In this document: positions 1 through 6,653 of the stretch, piece after piece
Position numbering within the stretch: the stretch's first letter is position 1
Layout of the letters: the number at the start of each line of letters is the position of its first letter
Origin: Bryobacterales bacterium
GTDB taxonomy: Bacteria; Cyanobacteriota; Vampirovibrionia; Obscuribacterales; Obscuribacteraceae
Assembly (NCBI GenBank): GCA_903970295.1
Contig: CAJCHQ010000137.1
Location: 1 to 10,279, forward strand
Direction of reading: 5' to 3'
Length of the DNA stretch: 10,279 nucleotides
Notes under the pieces: model-generated
What the model was told of the DNA's origin: nothing
Databases searched by the model: none
The model's input: only the letters and a program-made list of their open reading frames with translations
Translations under genes and position numbers: made by a program

Positions 1-2
1 CC

Positions 3-2420
3 GACGGTGGCGGCAAAATACCGCTGGAGACGATGAAAAAGTTGCTTAAAAAAACTCGTTTCGAAGCAGCGCGGGCGCATGGTTTGGTTCCGATTCAGGT
101 ACTCGACACATTGATGAATCAAACAGATTTGGTGCAATTGCTTTGCGATTCAACGACGATGCCGAGCGTCCAGGTTCAATACAGGCGACGCATCTTGCCG
201 TTCCTTGACGCGACGCAGAAAGAGCAGTGCCGAAAAGTCGTCGAACAGTCACTTGCCCATGCCAACTGGGAGTCTGATTCTAATTTCGCTTACTTTATGG
301 CCGCCACCCTAGGCATGCACGATGTCACGGCCAGCCTAGCTAAGAGCTGGCCCGACAGCTACGGCGAGAGATGGGACATGCGCACGAAACCGTTGCAACT
401 TATAATTTTCGGGCTCGAGAGTGCCGAAGCGATGACCGAAAATTTTCACAGATTGAATCTTATGCTTGCAGACAGCGAACACGTAATCTGCTGGATAGCA
501 CATACCTTAGATACTGAGCTGGACACGATTTGGCGATGTATTCGCAAGGCGTCCGCCGCCGCTGATACTGAGACCATGATGCGGGTGGTGGCATGTATCA
601 AGTCAGCGGCAACGGCCGAATTTATGTTCGATCGACTTTCAGAAAATCTCTATTCGGTAACTGCCGCAGATTGGATGCAAAAGAATGCGCAGGCTGCAAC
701 AGAGGCACTGATAACAATATCGTCGCGGGAAGGTCATCGGGCGGATAATGCCCTGACATATCTGCGCAAGTTGAGCAAACAGGTTGGGGATACAATTATT
801 CGCCAAACAGCATCGACGATGCCACCGCATTTAGTGCGTCGACTTAACGACGAATTCCTGCAGCCGGAAGGCTGTGAACTAGTTCAGTTCGACCAGTCAT
901 CAACACCAGAATGGCTAGCCTTGGCTTTAGCCGTCGAGAAACAAAGACAGCCTCTGAAAAAGCCTCCTGCATGGCTGGATCTGAGCGACTTTCCGCCAGT
1001 CATTATTGAAGGAGGGAGGTTCAATCGCGACCAACTTGCAATTCTTGTAAATTGCCTGCAGCACAGCTCGCTTGAAAATCCACCGCTCCTGACCAGCAAG
1101 CTGAGAACACACGCAGAAGCACGCTCTCTCGACCGTTTCGCCTGGTTTCTCTTTGATTCGTGGCTGAGAAGCGGCGGCTCGGCCAAGGACAATTGGGCAA
1201 TGACATCTTTGGCATTACTCGGTTCAGATGCAATCGTGCCGAGGCTTGCGCAGTTGGTCCGAACATGGCCGGGAGAAAGCAATCACAAACGTGCCGTTCT
1301 GGGACTCGAATGCTTACGCACGATCGGCTCCGACGTCGCGCTGATGCAAATCAATGCGATCGCCGAGAAAGTACAATTCAAAGGACTGAAAGGCAAAGCC
1401 GAAGAATGCATGGCAGCCATTGCCGAGACCCGTCAGCTCAGCCCGGATAGGCTCGGCGACAGGATCATTCCCAGACTGGAGTTCGAGAGATCTGGTGAAC
1501 GCATTTTCGATTTTGGACGCAGAACATTCACAGTTAAACTCGGTCCTGACTTCAAGACACTGATCCAAGACGAAACTGGAAAACAGAAGGCTGATCTACC
1601 CACTCCGACTTCCGCCGACGACCCGGATTTGGCACAACGGGCTGTGAACGAATTCAAACTGCTCAAGAAAGCTCTGAGGGACATTCTCAGCGTTCAATCG
1701 ACGCGATTGGAACAGGCAATGGTTCTCAGCCGGCGCTGGTTTACTGACGAATATGTGAGCTTTTTGTTGAATCACCCCTTGATGTTGCCGTTGTTGCAGC
1801 AATTCGTCTGGGGCGGCTTCGACATGATGGGGAATCTCAAATCATCTTTCGCAATCGTGTCGCGAGAAGAGATGCGTGACGTGTCGGGTGGCCCTATCGA
1901 ATTGAACAATTTCAGCGAAATTGCTCTTCTGCACCCACTGCAAATTGGCGATGCGGAACTGTTGCAGTGGCAAGCAGATTTTTCCGAGAAGCAAATTCAA
2001 CAAGCTTTTTTACAAATTCATCGCCCAGTCTTCAGGCTCACCGCAAAAGAGGAACATGACGTCGAAGTGCTTCGCCTGCGCAATGTCAGGCTGCCGGCGA
2101 CAGCCATAGTCAGCGTACTCGACAAACATGGCTGGCAGCGCGGCCCAGTTATGGATGGCGGTCTGTACACCGAGCACCTGAGATATTTTCCGCGAGCAGA
2201 TTTGACCGCCGTCATCGCATACGAAGGCATAACTACTGGGCTGCCTAACCTTTCGGATGACCAACATATCGACTACTGCGCTTTTCTGGCCGGAAAGATT
2301 GCCGGCGAATATGGCCGAGAATTTCAAAAAGGAATGCCGCTTAACACTGTCGATCCGATCGTGTTGAGCGAAGTGCTATCGGATTTAGCCTTAATCAAAG
2401 CCAAGGGCATTACAGAATAG
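3..2420 (+). CDS. DUF4132 domain protein (MolR-like), C-terminal part, 5' end outside window
   Basis: Unknown molecular function. The family includes the E. coli MolR/YehI type proteins, often preceded by a WGR domain. The reading frame is open from the left edge; the first ATG inside is at 33 (795 residues from there), but no Shine-Dalgarno sequence precedes it and the codons upstream of it read on without a stop, so the true start is probably further left. Numbering from that ATG, residues about 380-470 look like HEAT-type helical repeats. Residues about 475-600 carry the DUF4132 signature: an FDFGRR..FTV segment near 495, an LPTP..ADD segment, then RLEQAMVLSRRW at 558-569 followed by NHPL and FVWGG. 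The C-terminus has the usual LRNVRLP and GLPNL segments. No signal peptide or membrane segment is visible in this part. It converges on the histidine kinase with a 40-bp gap. Family assignment is confident from motif recall; function is not known. Confidence 0.85.
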   Translation, partial: DGGGKIPLETMKKLLKKTRFEAARAHGLVPIQVLDTLMNQTDLVQLLCDSTTMPSVQVQYRRRILPFLDATQKEQCRKVVEQSLAHANWESDSNFAYFMAATLGMHDVTASLAKSWPDSYGERWDMRTKPLQLIIFGLESAEAMTENFHRLNLMLADSEHVICWIAHTLDTELDTIWRCIRKASAAADTETMMRVVACIKSAATAEFMFDRLSENLYSVTAADWMQKNAQAATEALITISSREGHRADNALTYLRKLSKQVGDTIIRQTASTMPPHLVRRLNDEFLQPEGCELVQFDQSSTPEWLALALAVEKQRQPLKKPPAWLDLSDFPPVIIEGGRFNRDQLAILVNCLQHSSLENPPLLTSKLRTHAEARSLDRFAWFLFDSWLRSGGSAKDNWAMTSLALLGSDAIVPRLAQLVRTWPGESNHKRAVLGLECLRTIGSDVALMQINAIAEKVQFKGLKGKAEECMAAIAETRQLSPDRLGDRIIPRLEFERSGERIFDFGRRTFTVKLGPDFKTLIQDETGKQKADLPTPTSADDPDLAQRAVNEFKLLKKALRDILSVQSTRLEQAMVLSRRWFTDEYVSFLLNHPLMLPLLQQFVWGGFDMMGNLKSSFAIVSREEMRDVSGGPIELNNFSEIALLHPLQIGDAELLQWQADFSEKQIQQAFLQIHRPVFRLTAKEEHDVEVLRLRNVRLPATAIVSVLDKHGWQRGPVMDGGLYTEHLRYFPRADLTAVIAYEGITTGLPNLSDDQHIDYCAFLAGKIAGEYGREFQKGMPLNTVDPIVLSEVLSDLALIKAKGITE

Positions 2421-2460
2421 GTTCATTTGCAGTTGGTAAGCGCTCCAGAAAATGAAATTT

Positions 2461-4269
2461 CTAGCCAGTGGCTAAAGGGAGCGTGAAGTGAAATTTGCTG
2501 CCGTGTCCGACTTCACTTTCCACCCAAATTTTTCCGTGATGCAATTCAACAAAAGATTTGCAAATCGATAGTCCAAGTCCGGAGCTTGCCTGAAGTTTAG
2601 CGGCTTTGGATGAGCCTTGCCGGAATCTTTCAAAAATGGTGCCTTGCTGTTCTTTCGGAATGCCTGGACCATTGTCGGTTACGACAATATGCGCAAATTT
2701 TCCCTCTCTAATAGCAACTACACTGACAGCCGAACCTTTTGCGGAAAACTTGATGGCGTTTGCCGCAAGATTGAACAGTATGCGCTCTAGCATACCCTCG
2801 TCGGCAATGACGGTAAGAGCGGCGGGGGTAAATTCGACTTTAACCCCGATTTCTTCAGCCAGGGCTTTGACACTTTCTTCGCACAGATGGAAATTCTTGG
2901 CGAGATTGACGCTTTCCAGGTTAGGTTGCATAGCTTGTGCCGTCACTTTTTCGCTATCGAGCAAGTCGTTGATAAGGCGCATCATGCGCTGCACATTCCT
3001 TTCTGCGACACCCACGTAGTTGACCAGCCGATCTTCGACCTTGCCGGCGACTCCTTCGCCTAGAAAACCGAGGATGTTCTGAATCGTGAACAAGGGTGTG
3101 CGCAGGTCGTGAGTGATCATCGCGATAACTTCTTGCTTCAAACGCTCGGACTGCCGACGCTCGGTGATGTCGTGAATGACGGAGAAAACTTTCTTCTCCT
3201 CGGACGACCAGCGCGCTGACCACAAAACATCAGCCACAGTCTCATTCTGGCGCTTCAGCTGCAGCTCGAGCGGCTCCGAATTTTCTCGCTGCTTCAGATC
3301 GGCAATAAAATCGAGCGCTTTTTGGATATCCGACGGTGCCACCAAATCGATAAAGATCCGACCTACCATGTCTTGAGGCTCATATCCGAGCAGACCACGG
3401 ACGGAGGGATTAGCATCGGTAATGCGACCGTCTTTGTCGAGCGAGCAAATGAAGTCACGAGCATTATCAATAACCGCGCGCTCCTTGCGAGAAGATTCTT
3501 GCAATTCCGCCGCCATACGATGAAAAACTCGGTCCAGACTGGCTATATCGTCGTACCCCTGCATGATTGGATTTAGTGGCATGCCGCCGGCCAAACGCAG
3601 CGAATTATCTTTCAAGCGCCTGAGCCTGAATGTAATTCCACGAGTCAGATAGACAGCCGACCACACTGTCACGGCGATCGTAATCAGTGATCCGGCAATC
3701 AGAGACAACTGCATTTGTTTGCGGATCTTCGCTTGCCTTGTCGGTCCTTGATCGGCAATGCTCCGCTGTTTCCGCCCAATCTCGACAATCTGCTGATAAT
3801 TGATTTTGGCTAAATCTTCGTGCAAACGATGCCATGCCGGGTTACTGGCGTTCCAGTTACTGCTGCCAAATACTTGCAAAGTTTTAGCCAGTTTGACCAT
3901 TGATGCAAGCGCTTCCTCGGCGCCTTTGGACGACTGGCGGAGAACTGCGAGCAAGTCTGGATCGCCTGTCGCGGACTCTTCCAATTGGCGATAATCCGCG
4001 CGCAGATTGGTGACCACTTTCGAGAATCTGCGTGTATCGGCATAGCTTGCAAGGGGGAGAGTAGTCGAATAAGCCGAGACACCCTCGTATATGTCTTTAG
4101 AGAGCACATTTATGCCGTCAGCGATTTCTCGAGCCCGGGTGGATGCAGCGAGCTCAGCTTCGGCGGTATTTTCCAGAAAGACGAGCCAGCCGAGGAGCGT
4201 CAATTGTATAAGCAGCGGCAATGCCACCAGAACGAGTACTTTAGTCGACAGTGAAAATCGAAAATGCAT
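2461..4269 (-). CDS. Membrane sensor histidine kinase (HAMP-PAS-HisKA-HATPase)
   Basis: 602 residues. It should sense a signal at the membrane, autophosphorylate on His and pass the phosphate to a response regulator. Domains in order: membrane helix about 11-31, extracytoplasmic loop about 32-186, membrane helix about 187-208, HAMP about 209-262, PAS about 263-372 (DFICSLDKDGRITDANPSV), HisKA with the H box ITHDLRTPL and phosphoacceptor His387, then the ATPase domain with N box (N500/N504), G1 DNGPGIP (532-538), F box IFERF (545-549) and G2 SGLGLSIC (563-570). All catalytic boxes are intact. The ATG at 4269 is preceded by AGGTGA at 4280-4285 with 10 bases between. It is transcribed divergently from the OmpR-type regulator at 4342, which is the obvious candidate partner although the two are not in one operon. 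The stimulus cannot be read from the sequence. Confidence 0.95.
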   Translation of the reverse strand: MHFRFSLSTKVLVLVALPLLIQLTLLGWLVFLENTAEAELAASTRAREIADGINVLSKDIYEGVSAYSTTLPLASYADTRRFSKVVTNLRADYRQLEESATGDPDLLAVLRQSSKGAEEALASMVKLAKTLQVFGSSNWNASNPAWHRLHEDLAKINYQQIVEIGRKQRSIADQGPTRQAKIRKQMQLSLIAGSLITIAVTVWSAVYLTRGITFRLRRLKDNSLRLAGGMPLNPIMQGYDDIASLDRVFHRMAAELQESSRKERAVIDNARDFICSLDKDGRITDANPSVRGLLGYEPQDMVGRIFIDLVAPSDIQKALDFIADLKQRENSEPLELQLKRQNETVADVLWSARWSSEEKKVFSVIHDITERRQSERLKQEVIAMITHDLRTPLFTIQNILGFLGEGVAGKVEDRLVNYVGVAERNVQRMMRLINDLLDSEKVTAQAMQPNLESVNLAKNFHLCEESVKALAEEIGVKVEFTPAALTVIADEGMLERILFNLAANAIKFSAKGSAVSVVAIREGKFAHIVVTDNGPGIPKEQQGTIFERFRQGSSKAAKLQASSGLGLSICKSFVELHHGKIWVESEVGHGSKFHFTLPLATG

Positions 4270-4287
4270 CGTATGCGAATCACCTAA

Positions 4288-4316
4288 TTGTCATTCTCGC
4301 TTGACGGCAGTATATT
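4288..4316 (+). promoter_or_regulatory. Sigma-70-type promoter of the OmpR-family regulator
   Basis: The -35 TTGTCA (4288-4293) and -10 TATATT (4311-4316) are separated by exactly 17 bp; each matches the consensus at 5 of 6 positions. Transcription would begin near 4323, so the in-frame TTG at 4288 lies inside the promoter and cannot be the start codon, which supports GTG at 4342. The opposite strand reads TATACT at 4309-4314 (5 of 6 to a -10 for the kinase), overlapping this -10, but I see no good -35 for it. The segment TTGTCAT-TCTC-GCTTGAC also loosely resembles the heptamer-4-heptamer boxes found near the LysM gene. Confidence 0.6.
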
Positions 4317-4341
4317 TGGTGCATGTGACCTCGGGGCGGCG

Positions 4342-5019
4342 GTGGCAAAAATACTGTTAGTAGAAGACGATGAGGATTTGGCACTGACGATTGCCGACTC
4401 CTTGACCCGTGCACAGCATACCATCGACACCGTTCATGATGGGTTGGATGGGCAGGAAATACTGCGCTTAGGGGCTTATGACGTCGTCATTTTAGACTGG
4501 GATCTGCCTGGCATGAGCGGCGTCGAGCTGCTGAAATTTTATCGTGACAACGGTGGTACGGCATCGGTGATTATGCTGACCGGCAGAAATACGATCGATA
4601 ACAAGGAAACCGGTTTGACTTCGGGAGCCGATGATTACTTGACCAAACCTTTCGACTTGCGCGAGCTGTTGGTTCGCATCATGGCCCTACTCAGGCGCCC
4701 GACTACTCGGGTGTCGAGCAATTTAACGGTACGTGATATTGTGCTCGATCCGACAAAGCACAAAGTCACGAAGTCTGGAAACGAAGTCAAGCTAACACCG
4801 AAAGACTTTGCTCTGCTCGAGTTTTTCATGCGCCACCCGGACGAGCTGTTTACGGTTGACACCATATTGACGCGAGTTTGGAAGCACGACGCAGAAATTT
4901 CGCCTGAAGGTCTTCGCGTTGCTATTCGCCGTATACGTAAAGCTCTCGGTGAGGACTCCGATACCGGAAGCTCGATTATCGAAAATGTCGCCCGGATCGG
5001 TTATCGCCTGAAGCCTTGA
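4342..5019 (+). CDS. OmpR/PhoB-family response regulator
   Basis: A 225-residue transcription factor controlled by phosphorylation. The receiver domain occupies about 2-118, with acidic residues D9/D10, phosphoacceptor Asp52 (VVILDWDLPG), switch Thr80 and Lys102 (TKPF). A winged-helix DNA-binding domain (Trans_reg_C) fills about 125-225, with the recognition-helix segment EGLRVAIRRIRKALG and the terminal GYRLKP. I start it at GTG 4342, giving MAKILLVEDD, the usual N-terminus and length of this family, with GGGG 5 bases upstream; a TTG at 4288 would lie within the promoter. It is divergent from the histidine kinase, a likely cognate partner. Its last 19 bp overlap the end of the convergent LysM gene. 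A receiver-only paralogue lies at 7455. The family binds tandem direct repeats, so it is a candidate for the boxes at 5927, 6501 and 6570 (inference). Confidence 0.95.
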   Translation: MAKILLVEDDEDLALTIADSLTRAQHTIDTVHDGLDGQEILRLGAYDVVILDWDLPGMSGVELLKFYRDNGGTASVIMLTGRNTIDNKETGLTSGADDYLTKPFDLRELLVRIMALLRRPTTRVSSNLTVRDIVLDPTKHKVTKSGNEVKLTPKDFALLEFFMRHPDELFTVDTILTRVWKHDAEISPEGLRVAIRRIRKALGEDSDTGSSIIENVARIGYRLKP

Positions 5020-5807
5020 TATTCAGGCGCGACCGGTGCAGGGTGTTCGGGCGCGGCCGGTGCAGGGTGTTCAGGCGCAGCCGGTGCAGGGCGTTCAGTC
5101 GCGAACTTATTGATGTCGCTTGCCTGGACCGATACCGTATCGCCGGGTTGCAGCATGGCGTTGCCGTTTTCGTTTTGCAGAGTGCGCATCAGACCATATA
5201 CTTGCCTATCTTGCTCTTTGTCCAACGGTTTAGTGTTAGAGATTCCCAGCGCACGTTCCGCCACGCTCCAATAGCTGTCGCCAGACTTCACCTGCTCATC
5301 GACATCGGGCTTTCCCGCGGCTGGGGTCTTACCTGTTGAATGGTCGCCGCTTGTTGCCGGCGCACCATTTTTTTCAGGTGGTGAGGCGGCTCCACCCTCA
5401 GAGGTCTGGAGCCCACTGGCAAGAGTATCTGCAAATATTGCCGTCTTCATTTCTCCGTATCTACCCACGGGGATCCTTCTCGTTTCAGCTTCGGCATTGA
5501 AATTGTGATCCACATCATTTGCCATGGCTGCTTGAAGGGGATTGCCAGACTTTTCAGCAGAATTTTTCAGGTCGTCGACGCCTTGTTTGTCGATATAGCT
5601 CGAACCATGGCTAGTCATATCATCTTGCAGAAAAGCCAGGGAAAGCTTGGGCAAAGTGCCATTCTTGACCAGATCTTGCGTCAATGCTGCCTGCTCGGGT
5701 TTACTCATCGTTTTAGCTTCAGACATCATGGTGGCATAACCAGCACTGATGCCACCACTCTGGGTTTCTCGCGATATTTCATTGGCAGCAAATTCTGTTC
5801 TATTCAT
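5001..5807 (-). CDS. LysM-domain protein with Pro/Ala-rich repeat tail
   Basis: 268 residues. LysM domains bind N-acetylglucosamine-containing glycans such as peptidoglycan. The LysM-like segment is about 172-227: it opens VKSGDSYWSVAERALG, contains LMRTLQNENGN, and closes LQPGDTVSV, matching the family's start and end, but with a longer middle than the usual 45 or so residues. Residues 1-130 are polar and Ala-rich with no recognised domain; 138-170 is a Pro/Gly/Ala linker. The C-terminus has three 8-residue units (R/H)PAPAAPE at 239-262. There is no N-terminal signal peptide or membrane segment, so export, if it occurs, uses another route, or the protein is cytoplasmic. ATG 5807 is preceded by AGAGGT 6 bases upstream. 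A 120-bp leader contains a Pho-box-like array and a hairpin. The 3' end overlaps the response regulator. LysM is confident; its biological role is unknown. Confidence 0.85.
   Translation of the reverse strand: MNRTEFAANEISRETQSGGISAGYATMMSEAKTMSKPEQAALTQDLVKNGTLPKLSLAFLQDDMTSHGSSYIDKQGVDDLKNSAEKSGNPLQAAMANDVDHNFNAEAETRRIPVGRYGEMKTAIFADTLASGLQTSEGGAASPPEKNGAPATSGDHSTGKTPAAGKPDVDEQVKSGDSYWSVAERALGISNTKPLDKEQDRQVYGLMRTLQNENGNAMLQPGDTVSVQASDINKFATERPAPAAPEHPAPAAPEHPAPVAPEYQGFRR
5022..5093. repeat. Three tandem 24-bp repeats in the LysM gene
   Basis: Units at 5022-5045, 5046-5069 and 5070-5093 differ by only a few bases and encode, on the minus strand, the 8-residue motif (R/H)PAPAAPE or its VAPE variant. 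The period is a multiple of three, so gain or loss of a unit would keep the frame. The array sits immediately beyond the regulator's stop codon at 5019. Confidence 0.9.
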
Positions 5808-5813
5808 GTGTGG

Positions 5814-5819
5814 ACCTCT
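5814..5819 (-). promoter_or_regulatory. Ribosome binding site of the LysM gene
   Basis: On the minus strand AGAGGT lies 6 bases before the ATG at 5807, and this fixes the start of the gene. Confidence 0.75.
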
Positions 5820-5842
5820 TGGGTAAGTTGAATCTCGCCACA

Positions 5843-5866
5843 GCAGCCATGTTTATTATCGGCTGC
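5843..5866 (-). other. Hairpin in the leader of the LysM gene
   Basis: GCAGCC (5843-5848) and GGCTGC (5861-5866) form a perfect 6-bp stem around a 12-base AT-rich loop. It lies between the candidate promoter near 5889 and the ribosome binding site at 5814, so it would be in the 5' leader of the transcript. No T-run follows, so it is not a typical terminator. Its function is unknown. Confidence 0.4.
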
Positions 5867-5888
5867 CATTCACTCATTCGTTGAAAGC

Positions 5889-5944
5889 AAAATAGCAGTG
5901 AGAAAGGACAAAACAGTGATGCAACAATTACAGAACTGTGACAA
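5889..5944 (-). promoter_or_regulatory. Pho-box-like operator array and -10 upstream of the LysM gene
   Basis: Read on the minus strand, TTGTCAC-AGTT-CTGTAAT (5927-5944) is followed at the same 11-bp spacing by the weaker heptamers GCATCAC (5916-5922) and TTGTCCT (5905-5911). A -10-like TATTTT (5889-5894) comes 10 bases after the last heptamer. Tandem heptamers with 4-bp spacers are the architecture bound by PhoB/OmpR-type regulators, and 10 bases between the last heptamer and the -10 is the arrangement I recall for PhoB-activated promoters such as E. coli phoA. The 18-bp core recurs at 6501 and 6570. Confidence 0.6.
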
Positions 5945-5994
5945 GGGCAGTGAAGACGCCATGAGCACAAAAAACGGCACTGAAGGCGCAAGAA

Positions 5995-6420
5995 TCATTG
6001 ACCGATTTCGAGCTTCGGTACGATATGCTCACCGGCTGAATTGGCTTTGATGCCATCCTGCTTTGCATTGCGGCTAGTGCCTCGAACTTTTGCTCTGTTG
6101 TGTCCAGTTCGAGCATTAGCGTTGATATATGTGTGGTCCGTCAAATTAACGGTGCGACCGTGTTCAGTCAACGTCAAATTATTCAATGCCTGTTCGCTGA
6201 CGGGTTTCCCATTTGCGGTCAACCTCACACTCTCCTGCACAGAAACTACGGATGCTGCATGTCCGTGACCGGGATGCTCAACGACCTGGTCGTATATGTT
6301 TAGTGTCACATTCTTACCGGCGTATTGATTCAGATTAACTACTGTATCAAAAGTAATCGAACTGGATTCATTATTGCCCAATGCGCCCGCATGATCCTGG
6401 TGATTTGACGTTTTATCCAT
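5995..6420 (-). CDS. Hypothetical protein, 141 residues, probably beta-rich
   Basis: I do not recognise a family. The protein is hydrophilic, with no signal peptide or membrane helix. Residues 20-100 alternate polar and hydrophobic residues in short stretches (VTLNIYDQVV, SVVSVQESVRLTANG, RTVNLTDHTYINA), suggesting beta strands. There is a His-rich HPGHGH at 49-54, and the tail (about 101-141) is basic and Asn/Lys/Arg-rich. I start it at ATG 6420, which has GGAG (6429-6432) 8 bases upstream; a longer frame from TTG 6465 lacks a comparable site. Its stop is 187 bp from the start of the LysM gene on the same strand. A Pho-box-like element lies 80 bp upstream of its ATG in the same orientation. 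Codon use and composition look like the neighbours. It may belong with the LysM and repeat proteins as one co-regulated group. Confidence 0.75.
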   Translation of the reverse strand: MDKTSNHQDHAGALGNNESSSITFDTVVNLNQYAGKNVTLNIYDQVVEHPGHGHAASVVSVQESVRLTANGKPVSEQALNNLTLTEHGRTVNLTDHTYINANARTGHNRAKVRGTSRNAKQDGIKANSAGEHIVPKLEIGQ

Positions 6421-6484
6421 TGCCTTATCTCCACACTCTTCGTTGTAATTTGTCTGGCACCGCAAGTGGTGCTTGTGAAGGCAG

Positions 6485-6518
6485 ACTCTAAGAACAACCA
6501 GTTACAGAACTGTGACAG
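6485..6518 (-). promoter_or_regulatory. Pho-box-like operator and -10 upstream of the 141-residue gene
   Basis: Read on the minus strand, CTGTCAC-AGTT-CTGTAAC (6501-6518) is followed 10 bases later by TAGAGT (6485-6490), a 4-of-6 match to a -10. The core differs from the element at 5927 at its two end bases only. The same segment is also a 16-bp imperfect dyad (half-sites GTTACAG and GTCACAG around 2 central bases), so a dimeric palindrome-binding regulator cannot be excluded. Confidence 0.6.
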
Positions 6519-6569
6519 TTTTTTAGTCTCGCCTCAGCCGGCAAGGGTGTGCTATGGCAGCCAAACGAG

Positions 6570-6608
6570 TTGTCACAGGTCTGTAACTGAGAATTGTTTG
6601 AATATATT
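6570..6608 (+). promoter_or_regulatory. Pho-box-like operator and -10 upstream of the 228-residue repeat gene
   Basis: TTGTCAC-AGGT-CTGTAAC (6570-6587) on the plus strand is the third copy of the element, facing the plus-strand gene. TATATT (6603-6608) matches the -10 consensus at 5 of 6 positions; taking CTGTAA as the -35 gives a 16-bp spacer. The box-to-minus-10 distance is 15 bases, longer than the 10 at the other two copies. Transcription starting near 6615 would exclude the in-frame TTG at 6594 and favour the ATG at 6654. Confidence 0.6.
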
Positions 6609-6641
6609 TGCAACCAAGAGAGGTTGGCGGGTTGCCTTACC

Positions 6642-6646
6642 AGGAG
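6642..6646 (+). promoter_or_regulatory. Ribosome binding site of the 228-residue repeat protein
   Basis: AGGAG lies 7 bases before ATG 6654 and decides this start over the upstream in-frame TTG at 6594. Confidence 0.8.
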
Positions 6647-6653
6647 TGCGCAG

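Noticed and set aside
33..35. ATG as the true start of the DUF4132 gene
   Set aside because: The frame is open from it to the left edge, there is no Shine-Dalgarno sequence, and family members usually have more N-terminal sequence.
2462..2474. Small inverted repeat TAGCC-AGT-GGCTA at the end of the kinase gene, considered as a terminator
   Set aside because: It has only a 5-bp stem with a 3-base loop, lies within the coding sequence and has no T-run.
4288..4341. N-terminal extension of the OmpR-type regulator from TTG 4288
   Set aside because: The TTG is part of the -35 element, and the extension lies before the standard receiver N-terminus.
5022..5093. Short regular repeats considered as a CRISPR array
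   Set aside because: The units are directly adjacent without spacers and encode a Pro/Ala peptide repeat.
6421..6465. 15-residue extension of the 141-residue protein from TTG 6465
   Set aside because: It has no good ribosome binding site, whereas ATG 6420 has GGAG at the right distance.
6457..6472. GCACC-N6-GGTGC hairpin in the leader of the 141-residue gene
   Set aside because: A 5-bp stem is expected by chance at this length, and it has no link to the ribosome binding site.
6594..6653. 20-residue extension of the 228-residue protein from TTG 6594
   Set aside because: The TTG lies upstream of the predicted transcription start, and ATG 6654 has a strong AGGAG.
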